64,000 bases of DNA from Clarkia xantiana subsp. parviflora (lineage: Eukaryota > Streptophyta > Magnoliopsida > Myrtales > Onagraceae): NCBI GenBank assembly GCA_036873135.1, contig JAPTYO010000005.1, forward strand, positions 16,140,666 to 16,204,665, written 5' to 3'. Within the stretch, counting starts at the first letter, position 1; each line of letters opens with the position of its first letter. Below the pieces are notes generated by a model. It saw only the letters and a list, made by a program, of their open reading frames with translations, was not told the origin of the DNA and searched no databases. Made by a program: the position numbers and the translations under genes. Positions 42,819 through 55,959 of this stretch are shown here, piece by piece.

Positions 42819-43419
42819 TGATAGATTACGGGGACTAATCACTAAAGTTACTAAAACCATGGTACATGCTAGTAATCGAAATTACGCAGCGGAAGATTCA
42901 CACATACCTCAACAGTAGTCCGTAGTCCCAGGATTCTTGTAGGAGGGAGTTCACGCTCCTCCGCTCGGCACCAGTAGAGGTTCTTGTGAAGGAATCCCTA
43001 CGCGATATATTCTCCACTGCAAAGCCTCAGATCAATTCTTGGCAAGGGACGGATCTCCGGAGTGTTTGCTCGAAGGAAAATTGGCACACCCTTGGTGTTT
43101 GTGGTGGTTTGGCCGAAGTGGTGATGTTATGGGGGAAGGTTTTTCTCTCAATTCACCACTTAAAGTGAATTATGATTAACCCTAATAAAATCCCTAACAC
43201 ACCATATATGTAGGAGGAGTAAAGTGGACAAAAGTTCAATTTACCCCTCACCACTAATTCGGCCTGCCACATGTATAGGAATGCCCAATTTTGGGCCTCT
43301 CATGTCAATTGGGATTTGGGTCTGGCGCAATGTCCTAATGTGACATGTACCCAATTATCTTGGGTAACATATACCTATAACGGGCTTCCATTTACGGCGC
43401 CCATCACCATATGCTTACA
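42819..43419 (-). repeat. Copia-3 5' LTR
   Basis: 601 bp, followed on the minus strand by the primer site TGGTATCAGAGCC with a one-base spacer. Outer side bounded by GAGGT. Confidence 0.92.
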
Positions 43420-45788
43420 GAGGTTATAGATACACTCAACAATGGTCTCCCCAAAATTGCGCATCACATTGTTACACCGACTCTCGATATCAGTAGCAAA
43501 AGCAGGGGAGGATTTATACTTCACGACAGTAGAAACCTTCTCGTCAGCACGACATGCCTCCTCAACACTCTTCAATTCTCCAGCATGACGTAAAACGTCA
43601 ATCTCGGCCCGTCGACGCAAGTCAGCAATGGTACTCTCAAGAGAAGTACTTGATCCCGTAGCTCCCGCGCTTTCACGTTAGAAAGACGGGCCTTCTCCAA
43701 TGCATCAACGAGATCGGCCTTCAGGAAAACCTGACCATCCTGAAGTGTTTTCTTCTCTTCCGACAGTTCAATCACAGTAGATGACAGGTTAACAATGTCG
43801 GCAATGCCTTGAAACAACAATCAAACATGAAAATACATAGTAGACAACTCACATGACAAAGTCAAGAAAATAGGTGAAAACACTTACAGGAGCAAAACGA
43901 GACAGCACTCCCTGAACCAAGTTGTGAGCTTCCTTCGGGGAAGACGGAGGCACCACGCGATCACCAGGAGCGATAGCACCGTGTAAAACATGGATCCCAA
44001 CCTCAGAAGTATGCAAGGAAGAATAGCTGTCAAAATGATACTCCCTCAGATCGGAAAACGGGATCTACTCAGCTCCAACAATATCCTTGTTAGTGGGGCG
44101 AATCAAGTCCTTACAACTTAGAGCAGGGAGCCGAATCCTTCATGAAATTAACATAAATAAGATACAACTGGATTGTATTGCGTTGTTGTGTCTTTACAAC
44201 TTAGGCCAACTGAATCCCTGCCTCAAAAAGTCCATCTAGGATACCCAGGAAACCGAGCAAACGAAGCTAGTCTTGTTACTTCGATAAATGACCTTCATAG
44301 TCTCTTTATCTGAAGAAGATAAAAGGTCACTCATCTGTGTGGCTGACGCGAACAATCGGCCAAGTGACATGTCGATCCTTGACGAAGAAATAGTGTCTAT
44401 CCCAATGACCTATGGAGCGGTCTATGGGAGCCACGAAACGAAGGCCATTATTCCACACTACCTTGCCTAAACCCAATTCATTAAACCTGGGGTCTTTTTG
44501 AGAATGGTAGCGGTCTATGGGAGCCATCCGCACTCTAGTATTAAAACCGATAGAAGCATCGGAACAAGGTGAAAGAATACTTCCAAGAATGCCAATGGCA
44601 TAGTGCTCGGAACCCAACCCAAACTCGAATGGAGGTAGGGGGAGGTCAGTAGGATAAATCCCAAAAAACTGACAAAGTTCCACGAGATCGTAACAATGTG
44701 ACCGTATCTGAGTAGTGTATACGGAAACCATCCCATTCGGGGGCACGGTCACGGTCCCACGGACATTACCCAATGACAGGAGGAAATAGTATAGAGCCTC
44801 TTCCAAGGGACTAAGGTCGGCCAACTCGACGTGGAGATGCTACTCTTGTCGCCTCAACATGTTTTCGAAACCCGTCCGGTTCGAGGTCCTAGACTCAGGC
44901 ACGGAACCTAACATGAAATCAGTAATAGGTTCTAAACTTGAGACAGACTCCGACTCGGACGAGTACCCCGACTCAGAATCTGACTCACAGAATGACTCTG
45001 AGCTAATATCGAGAAAGAAAGTAGTACGATATTGGATCCTTCTCGAGTGGGGTGTCGGATCCTGATATTAACGATGGAAGAATGCATCGGGTTACTCCTA
45101 TTTGGGTCTTCGCACGTGCCGAACTCGTGCGTCTCCGTATAACTCCAAGAGGGGCAATATCGCACACCAAGCAAAGGGGGGGGGATGGAGTCCGATGAAC
45201 CCTCTCCGAAGCTTAAGTCAGGTATTTTAGAGAGAGAAAGTAAGATAGAGGGCAGAGCTTCCGCTGTCAACTTAGTTTGAAATGACTGATCAAGGCCCCT
45301 GTTTATAGGAAACCTTGGAATCAAACCGGGTTTTGAACGGTCCGACGTCGGTTCAATGCAAAGTATAAACCGAGCATAACGGGAGTAAAGCTGACATAGA
45401 GAGGGTTTGCACGTGCGGTGTTTGCGTAGGGGTTTGTATGTCAATAATAGGAGGAATCCGGACCGTCCCGAGGTATCGCGAGGATCCCGGGAGGTCCGGA
45501 ATAACGGGACAATCCGGAGGGCCGGATTGTGGAACAATCCGGATCTGGTCCGGATTGTCTGCAATCCGGACCAGCTCCGGATTGCAGGACAATCAGGAGC
45601 TAATCCGGACGTGGAGTAAGTCCGGGGCGCGTACGCGCGTGTCTCGGACTTTTTGGTACCCGCGGGTGAACATTTCAAAACTTTTTAGTGAGTTAGACGT
45701 GTATACGAAGTCCGAATAATATAAAATGAACCTGAATCGGACGTATACCCATCATACGACGAACTGAAGGGATGAAGAAATTACTCAT
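43420..45788 (-). pseudogene. Gypsy B antisense gene, main part
   Basis: Read leftward from an ATG at 45788, in the same context as gypsy A (gaaggATGAGT). A solo LTR (45030-45754) interrupts the first intron or its acceptor. Recognisable parts are an acidic N-terminus, the Transposase_28-like domain (44824-44327, LSPLEEALYYFLLSLGNVRG), the segment SEVGIHVLHGAIAPGDRV and the coiled coil (43820-43420, VIELSEEKKTLQDGQVFLKA). An intron at 43887-43808 (GTAAGT...CAAG) lies exactly where intron 5 of copy A lies. Stops, including one replacing Trp before IPFSDLREYHF, and loss of exons 3-4 mark it as dead. Copia-3 separates it from its C-terminus. Confidence 0.85.
45030..45754 (-). mobile_element. Solo LTR in gypsy B antisense gene
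   Basis: 725 bp; TACGA on both sides (45025-45029 and 45755-45759). It starts TATTGG (TG mutated to TA) and ends ATACCCATCA, with the family block 'gaaccctctccgaagcttaagtcag'. Palindromic CAATCCGG/CCGGATTG units lie at 45500-45600. Confidence 0.88.
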
Positions 45789-46338
45789 CCTTCACAGGAT
45801 ATACCGTCTCTGAAAGGTCTGAGTCTTGCTACACCACCACGAGTACAGAACCTACGACACCAAAAGAGGAGAAAACACCCGACACATCAGACGTTAGAAA
45901 AAGACGACGTCAAAACTATGTGTAATGCAAAAATATCCAAACAATGACGTGTTTACAATTGCATCACACATATCAATAACCAAACAATTTTCTCGCATGT
46001 ACACCCTCACAATTAAGCCGTCACAGATTTTAGTTTTACTTATATGTAATCATGATCACATCATATCCCTATCCATGTTCACATTTTTTGGTGCATACAT
46101 AAGAAGACACGATTTTTGTCATACCCGCATTTTTCGGATACGTGTCTGAGTACATACATGTTTACATTAAAGTTAATGTTTCCTCTATTTTGGGAGACAG
46201 AAATGGAGCCCTACGACATGCCTATGGATATATGGTGGACTCGTCAAAAGGTAAAACAACGGATTCAAATTGAGCATCTCATCCCATCGTAAAATAGAGT
46301 CAATCAAGGGTCATGCCATTGTTTGACTCAGGGGCAAA
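45789..46338 (-). other. Gypsy B antisense-gene leader and pre-LTR region
   Basis: Non-coding. On the minus strand it holds the conserved context before the antisense ATG; on the plus strand its right end holds the GAGTCAA/TTGACTC stem-loop (46297-46329) and the tract ACTCAGGGGCAAA before the 3' LTR. Confidence 0.6.
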
Positions 46339-47051
46339 AGATGGATATAGTCCCAATTTGGAATCGTTTTAGTTCGGATTTTGTTATTACGATAACCCCA
46401 CACACGATTGTAAATCGAAACATTGACCCGAACTCATCACCCGCAATAGAAGACGGTCTGGGCAGAAAAAAACACCCGCCCGAACCGTAGCTGGTCTGGT
46501 CTCCCCTAGAGGAGATCGGACCAGCTGTCCGATCTCAGGGGCCTTGGTACCACCCCCAGACGTAGTGATACGCCCGACCAAAGGATGTACACGACGTCCA
46601 GGAGATAGTTTTCCAGATCACGTCTCGCTTAGACCCGACGTCATTTTACACATCCGACCCTTACTCAATACCACGAACTCTCCCATGCTTACAAGTATTT
46701 AAACTCTTCATTATCCATTTATAAAGCACGTTTAGGGGTTAACGTCATCATTAACCACCTTATTCTCCCTTGAGGCCTATATATAGTGCTCAAGTTCTTC
46801 TCATTTGACACTTGATGAATTATTACACATTTGAGCTATGCCTTCTCTCTAGCTTCTCTCTCTATAATATTGTACTAATTTAAGCATCAGAGAGGGTTCT
46901 CCGGTTCCACCCCCGGCATACCCCTCGTGCAGGTCGGCGAAGGAGCGGATTACAGGAAGAGCGGAAGAGAACGGGTCAAAAGAGAAGAATTTCACACGTG
47001 GGATAGATATTCGGGTCGACATCTAGTTGCCCCGACATAGACGTCCTAACA
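46339..47051 (+). repeat. Gypsy B 3' LTR
   Basis: 713 bp; begins AGATGGATATAG (first base mutated from TG), ends GTCCTAACA. It contains a palindromic block (46490-46535), TATATATA near 46785 and 'tttaagcatcagagagggttc'. The next bases, CATGA, would be the target duplication in Copia-5; its partner is outside the window. Confidence 0.85.
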
Positions 47052-47399
47052 CATGATGAGTGGTTTGTTTCATGGATGTGATATGCGCATGATGATTTTC
47101 TTGTGTAGTAGAATTGTGTGTGCAAACATGAAATCCTCGAAACATTTTAAAAAGGGCCTTGAGATAGCCAAGATCGGGTGTTATAAAACCTCACGTTTCG
47201 GTAAAAGCGATTAAACCTTTTTAAAGACTAATCTATTAGAAAGAAGACGTCGATAATGTGAACTCTTTCACGACCCCCTTCCCTCTGTTTACTGTCAGTC
47301 GGTTTGGTTAGATTTCTGAGGAATAATTATTTGTCACATTCTATCTCATAGATATCCGATGTATGCAGTTCTTTTTCCAAAATGTTATTGTCTCACTGA

Positions 47400-48120
47400 T
47401 TTTGCATAATTATCATTGTGTTTTTGAATTGGCTGAATGAGTGCGATTCGACATTCCTGGCAATCTAGATGGTGTGTAATATGATGGCTGAGTATGTGTT
47501 AAAATCCTATCTGCTGCGATCCCGAAAGCAGAGAGGACAACTACAGATGAATGTGGTAGTCTGTATGACTTTCATGATAATGGATGAATGTGGTAGTCGG
47601 TTTCCCAATAATGGGAGTTGGACCTTGGACAAAAAAGGTTCTTTGATAATCTGAAATCGATTATGGTGATATGTTCAATCTTGGACAAAGAGGTTGAAGG
47701 AGACTTCAATTGTGACCACACAACGTTACAGCTTTTAGTGTCCCCTCTCCATCCGCTTCGGTGGAAGCAAGACCCCTGAAGCTAGAAATTTTTTGGTTGT
47801 GAATGATGGTCTCCTCTCCATGGATGCTGGTGTAAAATCCGCTCGAGATCTTCGAATAAAAGGTCAACATGGAGAAGAGGTATCCCCTTTAATGGTTGAC
47901 TAACGTTGATGGGGCTCACTTACCATGAGTCTTTTCAAGTGCAGTGACCAGGGTAAAAGGGAAACCAACTTCACAAATCACCATAGGACATCTAGGGATT
48001 CAACCTTGATTTCCAAATATTGGGAAGAGAATAAGACCCTAGAGGTCACAAACGAATATCCAGTGGGACAAACACCGTGGATAAAGTGCGTTTCAAGTAT
48101 GCCTTGTTTATCATGAATAT
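47400..48120 (+). pseudogene. Copia-5 gag-like remnant
   Basis: Carries AEYVLKSYLLRSRKQ and VCMTFMIMDE, matching the Copia-4 product at 386-577, and further blocks matching Copia-4 positions 1-330. Multiple stops. Function assumed from position. Confidence 0.5.
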
Positions 48121-49302
48121 AAAGCTGTAAAAAAGGCTTTATTCAGACACATATCATCTGATGTGATTCACTCGTGAATTTTTTCAGACGTGGTGTACGG
48201 CATGACTCAAAGTCTTCGAATATCTATGCGATAAGCATGGATCAAATTCACGACCCTTAGATCAAGAACCTCATCATTGTCGTTTCATCTTTAATCATTC
48301 ATTTGAATTGATGATTTTGGTTATTTGAGATTCATAATTATTGAATAAAGTAATAGTTACTCGATTCGACGTACAATTTACTTATAATCTATCGACCCGG
48401 TCAAAGGGATCGATCCGAAACGAAAATCCAAACCTATGGTTTAGGAACCAAAAATTCGGCCATGACAAAATGATCGAACAAAACGAAACATTAAACATAC
48501 TCCATCATTAGTATCGGGTTGACCAAATTAAATAAACCCATCGATTGTGTAGTAAGAATGCGATCGATTTAAATATTCCTTATTTGTTAATACTCCATGA
48601 AATAATTAAATCCGTAATGATGAACATGTACGAAACCGATTAAATTAAATTTTGGAAACAAAACGATTCCACCATGGGTAATAACTAGTGATTTGCGCGC
48701 CAAGCTCAAAATTCCTCGATAGATGGGATATATCGATTCAAAGTACAAATTTAATAAGAAATGTATTTTTTATTTAATGCTTGATATAAATTTTCATATG
48801 CATTAAGGACCCATTTCGGGTTTTTCTTATTGATTTCTTATAAATCGAGAAGAAGTATGCTTTAAAAACTACCACAATCTCGTAAAAGAATCAACCTTTG
48901 CACAAGGTGAAAACCTAATGTACAATTCAAATGGTGGACAAAACCTTTGAAAATGAGTATGCAATGAAAAATGAAATGTCTGTCAGACAACTGTCCAATT
49001 ATACGCCTCTAACGATAAAGATTGGCGGAGCATTTTAAATCATACACTTCTAGGACATAGTCTAAAACGATTGATGTTTAAACTTTTTTCCTATAGCATC
49101 AGTAATCATGACACCTCGAGAGCTATTAAATGGTAATGAGAAGGATCTTACCATAATGCGACATTATAGTTGCAAAGCAAACAGATATTATAAAGATACG
49201 AATACTGAAAAGTATCTCTATAACATACATGTGTGTGGTAGCTCAGGAGATTGGTGGCGTGGTCGAACATGAGACGTTACGTTCCTTGAGAAAGAATTTC
49301 AA
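48121..49302 (+). other. Copia-5 degenerate internal sequence
   Basis: No domain readable; I could not find the zinc knuckle, protease or integrase. Positions 48370-48650 match Copia-3 26200-26480 in reverse complement. Confidence 0.5.
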
Positions 49303-49722
49303 TTGCTTTATAACATCAACGAAAACGAAGTCTTAATTGAACTAGAGCAGGATAATGATGATCAGGTCCCACTTACTTCGAGTCGGGGATTTGAAGCAGC
49401 AACGCAAGTGAACGAAATGGTAAATGAGAATGGAGATGTTTTCATAATAAATCCAGTTGGAGGAGTCAATCCAACCACACTGATCACTGTTGCTGCAGGT
49501 GCGAATCAAGTCGAACCTGATAATCATGTTGCGGAACCGCTGGATGAAAATCCTATATTACCCCAACTACCTACTGGGAACAGTGGAAGTGGTACAACTA
49601 ACTTTGTTCCTGGTCCTAGTAACCGTGGAATTAATCTCGGAGATAGAATCCCGATACCAAGAGGTCGGTAAAAAAAAGTTGTAGGTGAAGGTTCAAGTAA
49701 CCCTCTTGTTCCCAGTGGGAGT
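49303..49722 (+). pseudogene. Copia-5 linker before RT
   Basis: Encodes an acidic, Asn/Pro/Gly-rich stretch (NENEVLIELEQDNDDQVPL...) typical of the region between integrase and RT in copia. Gypsy D inserted at its end (GGAGT, 49718-49722); the frame resumes at 58969. Confidence 0.75.
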
Positions 49723-50555
49723 TGTTGGATATCTGCCCAATTCGGGTTCGTATTTACATTCTGGACTTTGCAAACACGTCGAAAACCACAAAAGGGTCTG
49801 AAAAACAAACACCCGAGGAACAAAACAGTCCGGACGCACGTATGCGTCCGGACCAGAACCTCCGGATTGCCATAAGGCAAACCTGAGGTCCGGATTGACT
49901 AAGGGAAAACCGGACCTCCGGATTGCCTTGGCAGTCCGGACCAGTCCAGATTGTCCCGAGCAATCCGGACCTCGTCGGATTCTAAGTCCGACGGGGTCCG
50001 GACTGCTGTCAACGGGTACTGTGCGCATCATTTATCGTCTGAACACAAAGAGTGAAGAGTTCTCCAAAGCCTAACTAGACGACGGTTCTTATTTTCTGTT
50101 AGACCGGCGTCGAACCGCACAAAAACCGGGTTCGGTTCTAAGGTTGCCTATAAATAGCAGACCTTGGCCACCCATTTGAACATATTCTCTAGATTTTGGC
50201 CTTGGAGCTCTTTCCTCTCTCTAGACGCTCATTTAAGCATCGGAGAGGGTTCAACCGGCACCACCTCCCCCTCCGTGCTGGTTATTTCCCTTCCTATAGG
50301 TTAGCACCGTGCGAAGCCGATAAGCTTACCTTGCTGACAAGCTTGCACTGCCGACAGTCGTACCTTGCCGACAGCCTACACTGCCGACAGCCGTACCTTG
50401 CCGACAACCTACACTGCCGACAGCCGTACCTGGTCGACAAGTGCACATTGCCGACAGCCCCTTGCCAACATCAGAAAGTCCACTTTCGACACCTGACGAG
50501 TCCCCAACCCGAAGTGCCGAAGAGTCCGACTACCCGGTTGGATTTGGACGCAGCA
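49723..50555 (+). repeat. Gypsy D 5' LTR
   Basis: 833 bp, TGTTGGATATC...GACGCAGCA. TATAAATA at 50149-50156. It contains CCGGA-palindrome blocks (49840-50000) and a tandem block built on CTGCCGACAGCCGTACCTTG (50325-50460). Confidence 0.92.
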
Positions 50556-50610
50556 CTTGGCGCCGTCCGCGAGATTCGAACAAGAAGAAATCGCTCACAA
50601 CGATAGCTAG

Positions 50611-51162
50611 ATGGAAAACGTACACGTTATCCATGGAGACTTTGACGCCGGAAGCAAGAGGTCATACAAGCGAGAAGTGCACGCTGCACAGACAACGCGC
50701 AAGTCCGAAGATGCTGTCATGAAGGATGCTGTCAAGAAGGATGTCGTCATGAAAGATACCGTCAACAAAGATTCCGTCATAAAAGATGCCGACATAAAAG
50801 ATGTCATTGGCCTCTCGTTAAAAGATAAAGAGCACATTGTGTACCCACACAACGACGCCTTGGTTATAACCACGCAGAAGCCGACAAGGAGTCAGCCTGG
50901 ACCCTCCCACATTCTTGTTGCCACATCCATTGATTCCCCCATGCCAACAAGAAGTGTGCCCTCCGCACAGCATGGCTCTGGAGTCCACAATGCAGCGCAC
51001 GTTACACCTCCGCCGGGATTCGAGCCTAGGGCGTTCATCAACAAAGAGTTCCCTTATGGGATGCCAGCTGAAGGAATTCAGCAACAAGAAGATGGTGCAA
51101 ATCCACCACCAACAGTCACTCCCGTCATGATGGCTGCACTTGAAGAATTTTTGGCATTCAAA
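50611..51162 (+). pseudogene. Gypsy D first frame: protease-linker segment ahead of a gag start
   Basis: 184 codons. It begins ENVHVIHGDFDAGSK and carries LSLKDKEHIVYPHNDALVIT, which in gypsy A and C lie just before the protease, not at the start of gag. Between them a 15-bp repeat (50705-50800) encodes six V/D-x-K-D-x units. The frame then runs into a gag N-terminal segment (VTPVMMAALEEF). I infer an internal rearrangement. Confidence 0.7.
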
Positions 51163-51609
51163 TAAACTCTAAGGAGCCAAGGATATGAGAAACTCGAAGA
51201 GCTGGCATTAAGAGTAAAAGACGTCACAAGACCGGAGAGGTGTAGGGAGCAAAACAAGGCTAAGACGAATTCTTCCCGGAAAAAGGACAACAGCAGGCCA
51301 GCAAGACCACCGCAGGATAGTCAACAAAACAGGCAGCAACAACCACAACGAAAGAGTCCATTCCAATGAGACATCTAAAAGCTCAAAAAGACCAATCTCG
51401 CCAAATGCGTTCCGTTGAACGCACCGCTTTCTGCAATCTTAAAAGAAATGAAGGAAACCAAACTGTGGAAAAAGCCTCCTAATTTCCGCAAAGGTCCATT
51501 GGGAAAAGATGAAAGCAAGTGGTGTGAAAACCACAAAATGTATGCCCACGAGACAAATAAGCGTTAAAAGAAGACTCAGGCAGAGTCGTCAGGAAAAGGA
51601 AAAGAAAAG
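51163..51609 (+). pseudogene. Gypsy D truncated gag with first knuckle
   Basis: Stop-broken fragments: ELALRVKDVTRPER, then AKCVPLNAPLSAILKEMKET and WCENHKMYAHETNK, which align with the end of the gypsy A gag and its first knuckle (final Cys replaced by Lys-Arg). The main gag domain is deleted. Confidence 0.7.
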
Positions 51610-52398
51610 GTGAATGATAATCCACCTCCCGCCAAGCGTGGGAAAATCAGCGTCGTTCATGAAATCACAACCGTTGGAAGACACACATCAAATGTAAGAG
51701 ATGTCAGCATGGACACTTGCAAGAATGGGAAAATGAATACTAAATCCGATGATGAAGAAAGGAATGAACGAGTTTCAACACTCGCAAGTCAACCGGAAAG
51801 AGCTCGCTCCCCAGCAGGGCACAATGTATGGGATATCAAGCAAGGACAAAATGAGCCCATAATAAGTTATTTCAGAAGGTTCGCCTACAACGCTGCGTCG
51901 GCTAGAGCAACAAAGGGAGATGTGATAAATGCATTCTTTATAAACATGAATGCCTCATATTTCCTCCTTTTTGGAAGAATCCATGGGTGGCGAACAACTG
52001 TTACAATGACAGGCCTGAAGGACAAGCTAGAGATGGCAATCTCATGTGAAGACGACCTGAGATGGGGTACACCTATCAGTTCAAATTGGGAAGCTCAAAG
52101 AACAACGAAATCAGGAGGGACAAGCGCCAACTACGATGACTTCTCCACTCCTTTGAACTCGGAGGTGGAAGAAATATATGTCAAACTCCTGGAAAACAAG
52201 CTTCACAGTCCACTTGAGCCAATGACTGCTTTTCTTGGCAAGAACGTTGAAGAATGGTGCAAGCACCATAAAATTTGGGGGCATAGCACCAAAAGATGCC
52301 TATCCCTAAAGATGGAGATTGAAGAGCTCATTACGCTAGGCGCTTTGAGGAACTATGTGTCCCGCGACGGAACCAACTTGTCGTCAAGTCAACCATGA
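51610..52398 (+). CDS. Gypsy D second gag
   Basis: 262-codon open frame. N-terminal part (PPPAKRGKISVVHE) matches the pre-protease linker of gypsy A; the protease itself is missing. Then gag2 (IISYFRRFAYNAASARATKG) and the knuckle CKHHKIWGHSTKRC of CX2HX4HX4C type, ending shortly after LRNYV as in gypsy A. The best preserved frame in D. Confidence 0.75.
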   Translation: MNDNPPPAKRGKISVVHEITTVGRHTSNVRDVSMDTCKNGKMNTKSDDEERNERVSTLASQPERARSPAGHNVWDIKQGQNEPIISYFRRFAYNAASARATKGDVINAFFINMNASYFLLFGRIHGWRTTVTMTGLKDKLEMAISCEDDLRWGTPISSNWEAQRTTKSGGTSANYDDFSTPLNSEVEEIYVKLLENKLHSPLEPMTAFLGKNVEEWCKHHKIWGHSTKRCLSLKMEIEELITLGALRNYVSRDGTNLSSSQP

Positions 52399-53103
52399 AG
52401 ACGGCAAACATATCACCCATCCCTTTACTAGCTTTACCACATTTCGGAAGGAGCGATCGGTTGACGCCTTCCTGCAACCCATTGTACATACTTCAAGTAT
52501 CTAATGGAGTTAATGTACTTTCGTAGGTATAGCACTATATTATGCATACTACCTTGGAATTACGCCAAGCAACAACTACAAGCATATTACTCACATCGAC
52601 AATACAAGCTATTGCGCTATGCACAACAAACGACTTATATCATACGACGACAAATCAACTGTCAACATCAACAAAGAGTATATAAACACTCTCTATCTAT
52701 AATGACGGCTACCCCGAATAGCGTCAACAACATACTATGTCATGGAAAAACCATGTTTACTCTCAAAATGGCATGCTGCGAAATCCTCTTGATAGAGGCA
52801 AATCCTCATGTTCATAGCCATTCCCTGAATACAAAACAGGATGCGGCACATATGTGGGACTGATAACCCCATTGTGGCGGAAGTCCTCTTGTTAGACAAC
52901 AACTCCACAAATCGACAAATATGAACAACCTATCACGGAATCATACTTCATGAAGACTTATGCCTTAGGTGGACTTCATGTACTCTAAAAGTATGTATAC
53001 TCACTCAAGGGTGCATACTCCGTGAAGACGTATTCCTTGTTAGGATAACTTCACGCTAGCAGAAACGGACCAAACACGTCAAATAAAACACACCAAATGC
53101 TGC
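52399..53103 (+). other. Gypsy D untranslated region 1
   Basis: No convincing gene; short open frames have no recognisable motif. Confidence 0.45.
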
Positions 53104-53590
53104 AAGTAGTGTCTTGCCACAACGTCGTCTTGGAGTTGACCAAGAGACGGTAAAAACTGCAAGTCGCTTCAACGTGGTCTTGTGCAACCCTTCTGGACTA
53201 ACCATGGAGAGGTGCAGTAGCATCGCAAGGCAAGTACTGGAATAGCCACGAAAAACCTTGCAACAACGTCACATGGCGTGTGCCCAAACTGACGGATGGA
53301 AAAACGCATAACATAGAGCAAGTAGCGTCTTGCCACAACGTTGCCTTGAAATGGTTCAAGAGACGGTAAAAACTACAAGGCGTGATCATACGACCTTTGT
53401 CCCGCCCCTTGGATTAACTAAGTTGAGGTGTAGTAGCGTCACATGGTAAGTACTGGGTTAGCCACGGAAAACCTTGTAACAACGTCACGCGGGATGTGCC
53501 CAAATTGACGGATGGAAAAACGCACCAAATACAACAAGTAGTGTCTTGTCACAACGTTGCCTTAGAATGGAACTAAGAGACGGTATAAAC
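53104..53590. repeat. 216-bp tandem repeat, gypsy D
   Basis: AAGTAGYGTCTTGYCACAACG starts at 53104, 53320 and 53536, exact 216-bp spacing; the third copy is partial. Confidence 0.93.
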
Positions 53591-55959
53591 AAATGTCTAG
53601 CCACGTCAAGACAACTCTCCTACATGTCAAGTGCCAGTGTCGAGTGCCAAGTGCCCGCGCCGAGTACATTACTACCTACAACGCTACAAGTACCAAGTGT
53701 ACGCACCATGCCATGCCTTGGAATCTAACCAAGAGGGGCGCTCATAACACTCAAAAATGCGCGACATACAGTCGCAACTACGGGCATCATGTTCATTATC
53801 TAAGGATACCTATCCTATCATCCAAGTCCAAAGCATACGGACAACATAGATAATGCAAGGTATGAAATACTACTAACGAGTTAGCATGCATTTGTACTAT
53901 GATCATGACAGGTCTATTCGACGACATCAAACATATAAAAGGTTTAGGGAACAACACACGGCGTAACCTCAACCCCGAAAAGTTGTACAACAACTATGTA
54001 CAAAGCTTGATAAAGCACAATCAACTTCAAACATGATGCAAGTGAAATATTCCATTCAACATCTACATGCGCAGCCATGCGGCCCTTATAATGCAGTGTA
54101 CAATCACGCCTTAAGTTCGCGAAGGGTGCCATACAGTCAATGGCAGACTTAGCAAAATACCAAGTTAACAAAATGAGGACACGGGGGTGAGAACGTACAC
54201 ACCCTCAATAAATCATACATCAAGTCGCCAACGCTTGTCTAGATGTCATCACAGCATAATTGCGAACCCGCTATCATCAGCAACCTTCGTACAAAGGATA
54301 GTCACCTTGGAATCAAGAATAACAATTTGAGCCTATCAAACAAAAACAACAGTCTCCAATACAACAACCTAAGCACCTAAGCAGCATATACTTAAAGTAA
54401 AGAACAAGACGCACGGGGGCAAAACGGACTAGCATACGCGCACACCTTCAGCATGCGCGCAGTCCCTTAACATGCGCGTAAGCCCTTAGTACGCGCATAA
54501 CCCCTTAGCATGCGCAGGACACCTCAGAAATATTACCATCAAACAAGCAAGAAAGAGGGATAGATGCAAAATGGAGGATCATCAATATAAGCAGTATGAT
54601 CGCTTCAAGCGACTCCTCCACCAAGATCCGGTCCTTCTACACGGGGGCAGATGGGCGAGTCCGCTGGCAGTAAACAAAGATCACTCAGAGTTGCTCGAAG
54701 GACGAATCTCGGAGTCGGATCGCTTTATTCTGGATCAAGTGAAAGTATCGCTGGCGACGGCGACAGTAAGTCGACCTCGATCCTGACTTGGACTCAGAAA
54801 GACACGTTGTTCACAAACTAAGTATGAAGACGTCAAGCGCAATGCGCGTGTGTTGACGCGTTGGGAATCGGAGATGACATCTCTTGTTCAAAAATTAAAG
54901 ATAGTGGCAGCAAACAGGATATAGTACGCTCATGCTTCGACACGTCGACAAGAGGTATAACAATTCATTTTCAAAGTTGTAAGTACAACTGCCATGATCG
55001 CGATTACGCGTACGCACATGTCGACATGCCAACGTAAGATCTACTACTTCAGGGTTAAGCAACTATCATGTCCGCACGTCTCTAAGCGGCTATCATGTTC
55101 GTAAAATCAGCTACGTCTGGATGTGTACTCTAGAAGATACGCTTTGACAACTCAGTCTACAAGGATGAACAACAACTTGATCAGTGCGTGTATACGCGAC
55201 AGTCATCAATGCAAGCACTAAGAAACGAACACTCGCCCGATGGAGACAACTATATATCTACAGACTCGTTAGTCTCTATAAATCATATAAGCAAACATCC
55301 CCCTCGGGGGGGGGGGGGGGGGTAAATCTATGTCAACATGGGCCTCGTCCCGACACTCACATGTTTTATGTGATCTACGCGCATCCACATAAGACTCTAT
55401 GTCAACATGGACCTCATCTCGACACCTACGAGTTCTACATAATCAACGCGCGTCTACATGATACTACGCCTTCAGTTAAGGTAACAAGTGTGAATATGAT
55501 TATGGCACTAACAATTATACTTGCATGTATTTGCCAGTAAATGCAGGACTACGACATGTATGTTGACATACAAAGGAGAAATTCTAAGTGTTCAAAGGTA
55601 TTACGTCACGTACACAACGAGCAACGCGCGCAGTGAACAACGAGTGCGACAGATAACAAGTGCCAACTATAAATAAATATTTTCTAAGTACTTCTCCATG
55701 GTGGCAGATATCAAATAGTAGGTGTCAACAATCAAGAAATATTTTCTAAGTATTTCACCATGATAGCAACTTCGATGAAGGAACCAATGCAGATCAAAGC
55801 AACTTCAACCTTGCAACCTGAAAAGTACAACAGACAGTCGGGGGCAACACTTGTTAGCCTACAACAAACACCTTGCACACATCAATTTCTTGGATGACAT
55901 CCACCCTATGTCTATTTCAAGCTCGCAGTGACAACACACATGGCAACCAACAAGGAAAA
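53591..55959 (+). other. Gypsy D untranslated region 2 with minor repeats
   Basis: No gene seen. It contains a short GCATGCGCG-type repeat (54430-54515), a 17-G run (55306-55322) and a 69-bp duplication starting CTATGTCAACATGG (55328 and 55397). Confidence 0.5.

Larger units (their letters stand above)
21710..43419 (-). mobile_element. Copia-3: Ty1/copia element interrupted by gypsy C
   Basis: Minus strand: 5' LTR 42819-43419, initiator-Met primer site 42805-42817, leader to 42466, then gypsy C, then pol remnants from about 26760 down to 23460, polypurine tract and 3' LTR 21710-22307. GAGGT flanks both ends (21705-21709 and 43420-43424). The LTRs are only about 90% identical by eye, older than Copia-1, Copia-2 and gypsy A. 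The gag region seems lost where gypsy C now joins (near 26770). Confidence 0.9.

Noticed and set aside
44859..45065. Plus-strand acidic Ser/Asp-rich frame
   Set aside because: It is the complement of the gypsy B antisense-gene N-terminus; the minus frame is the one conserved.
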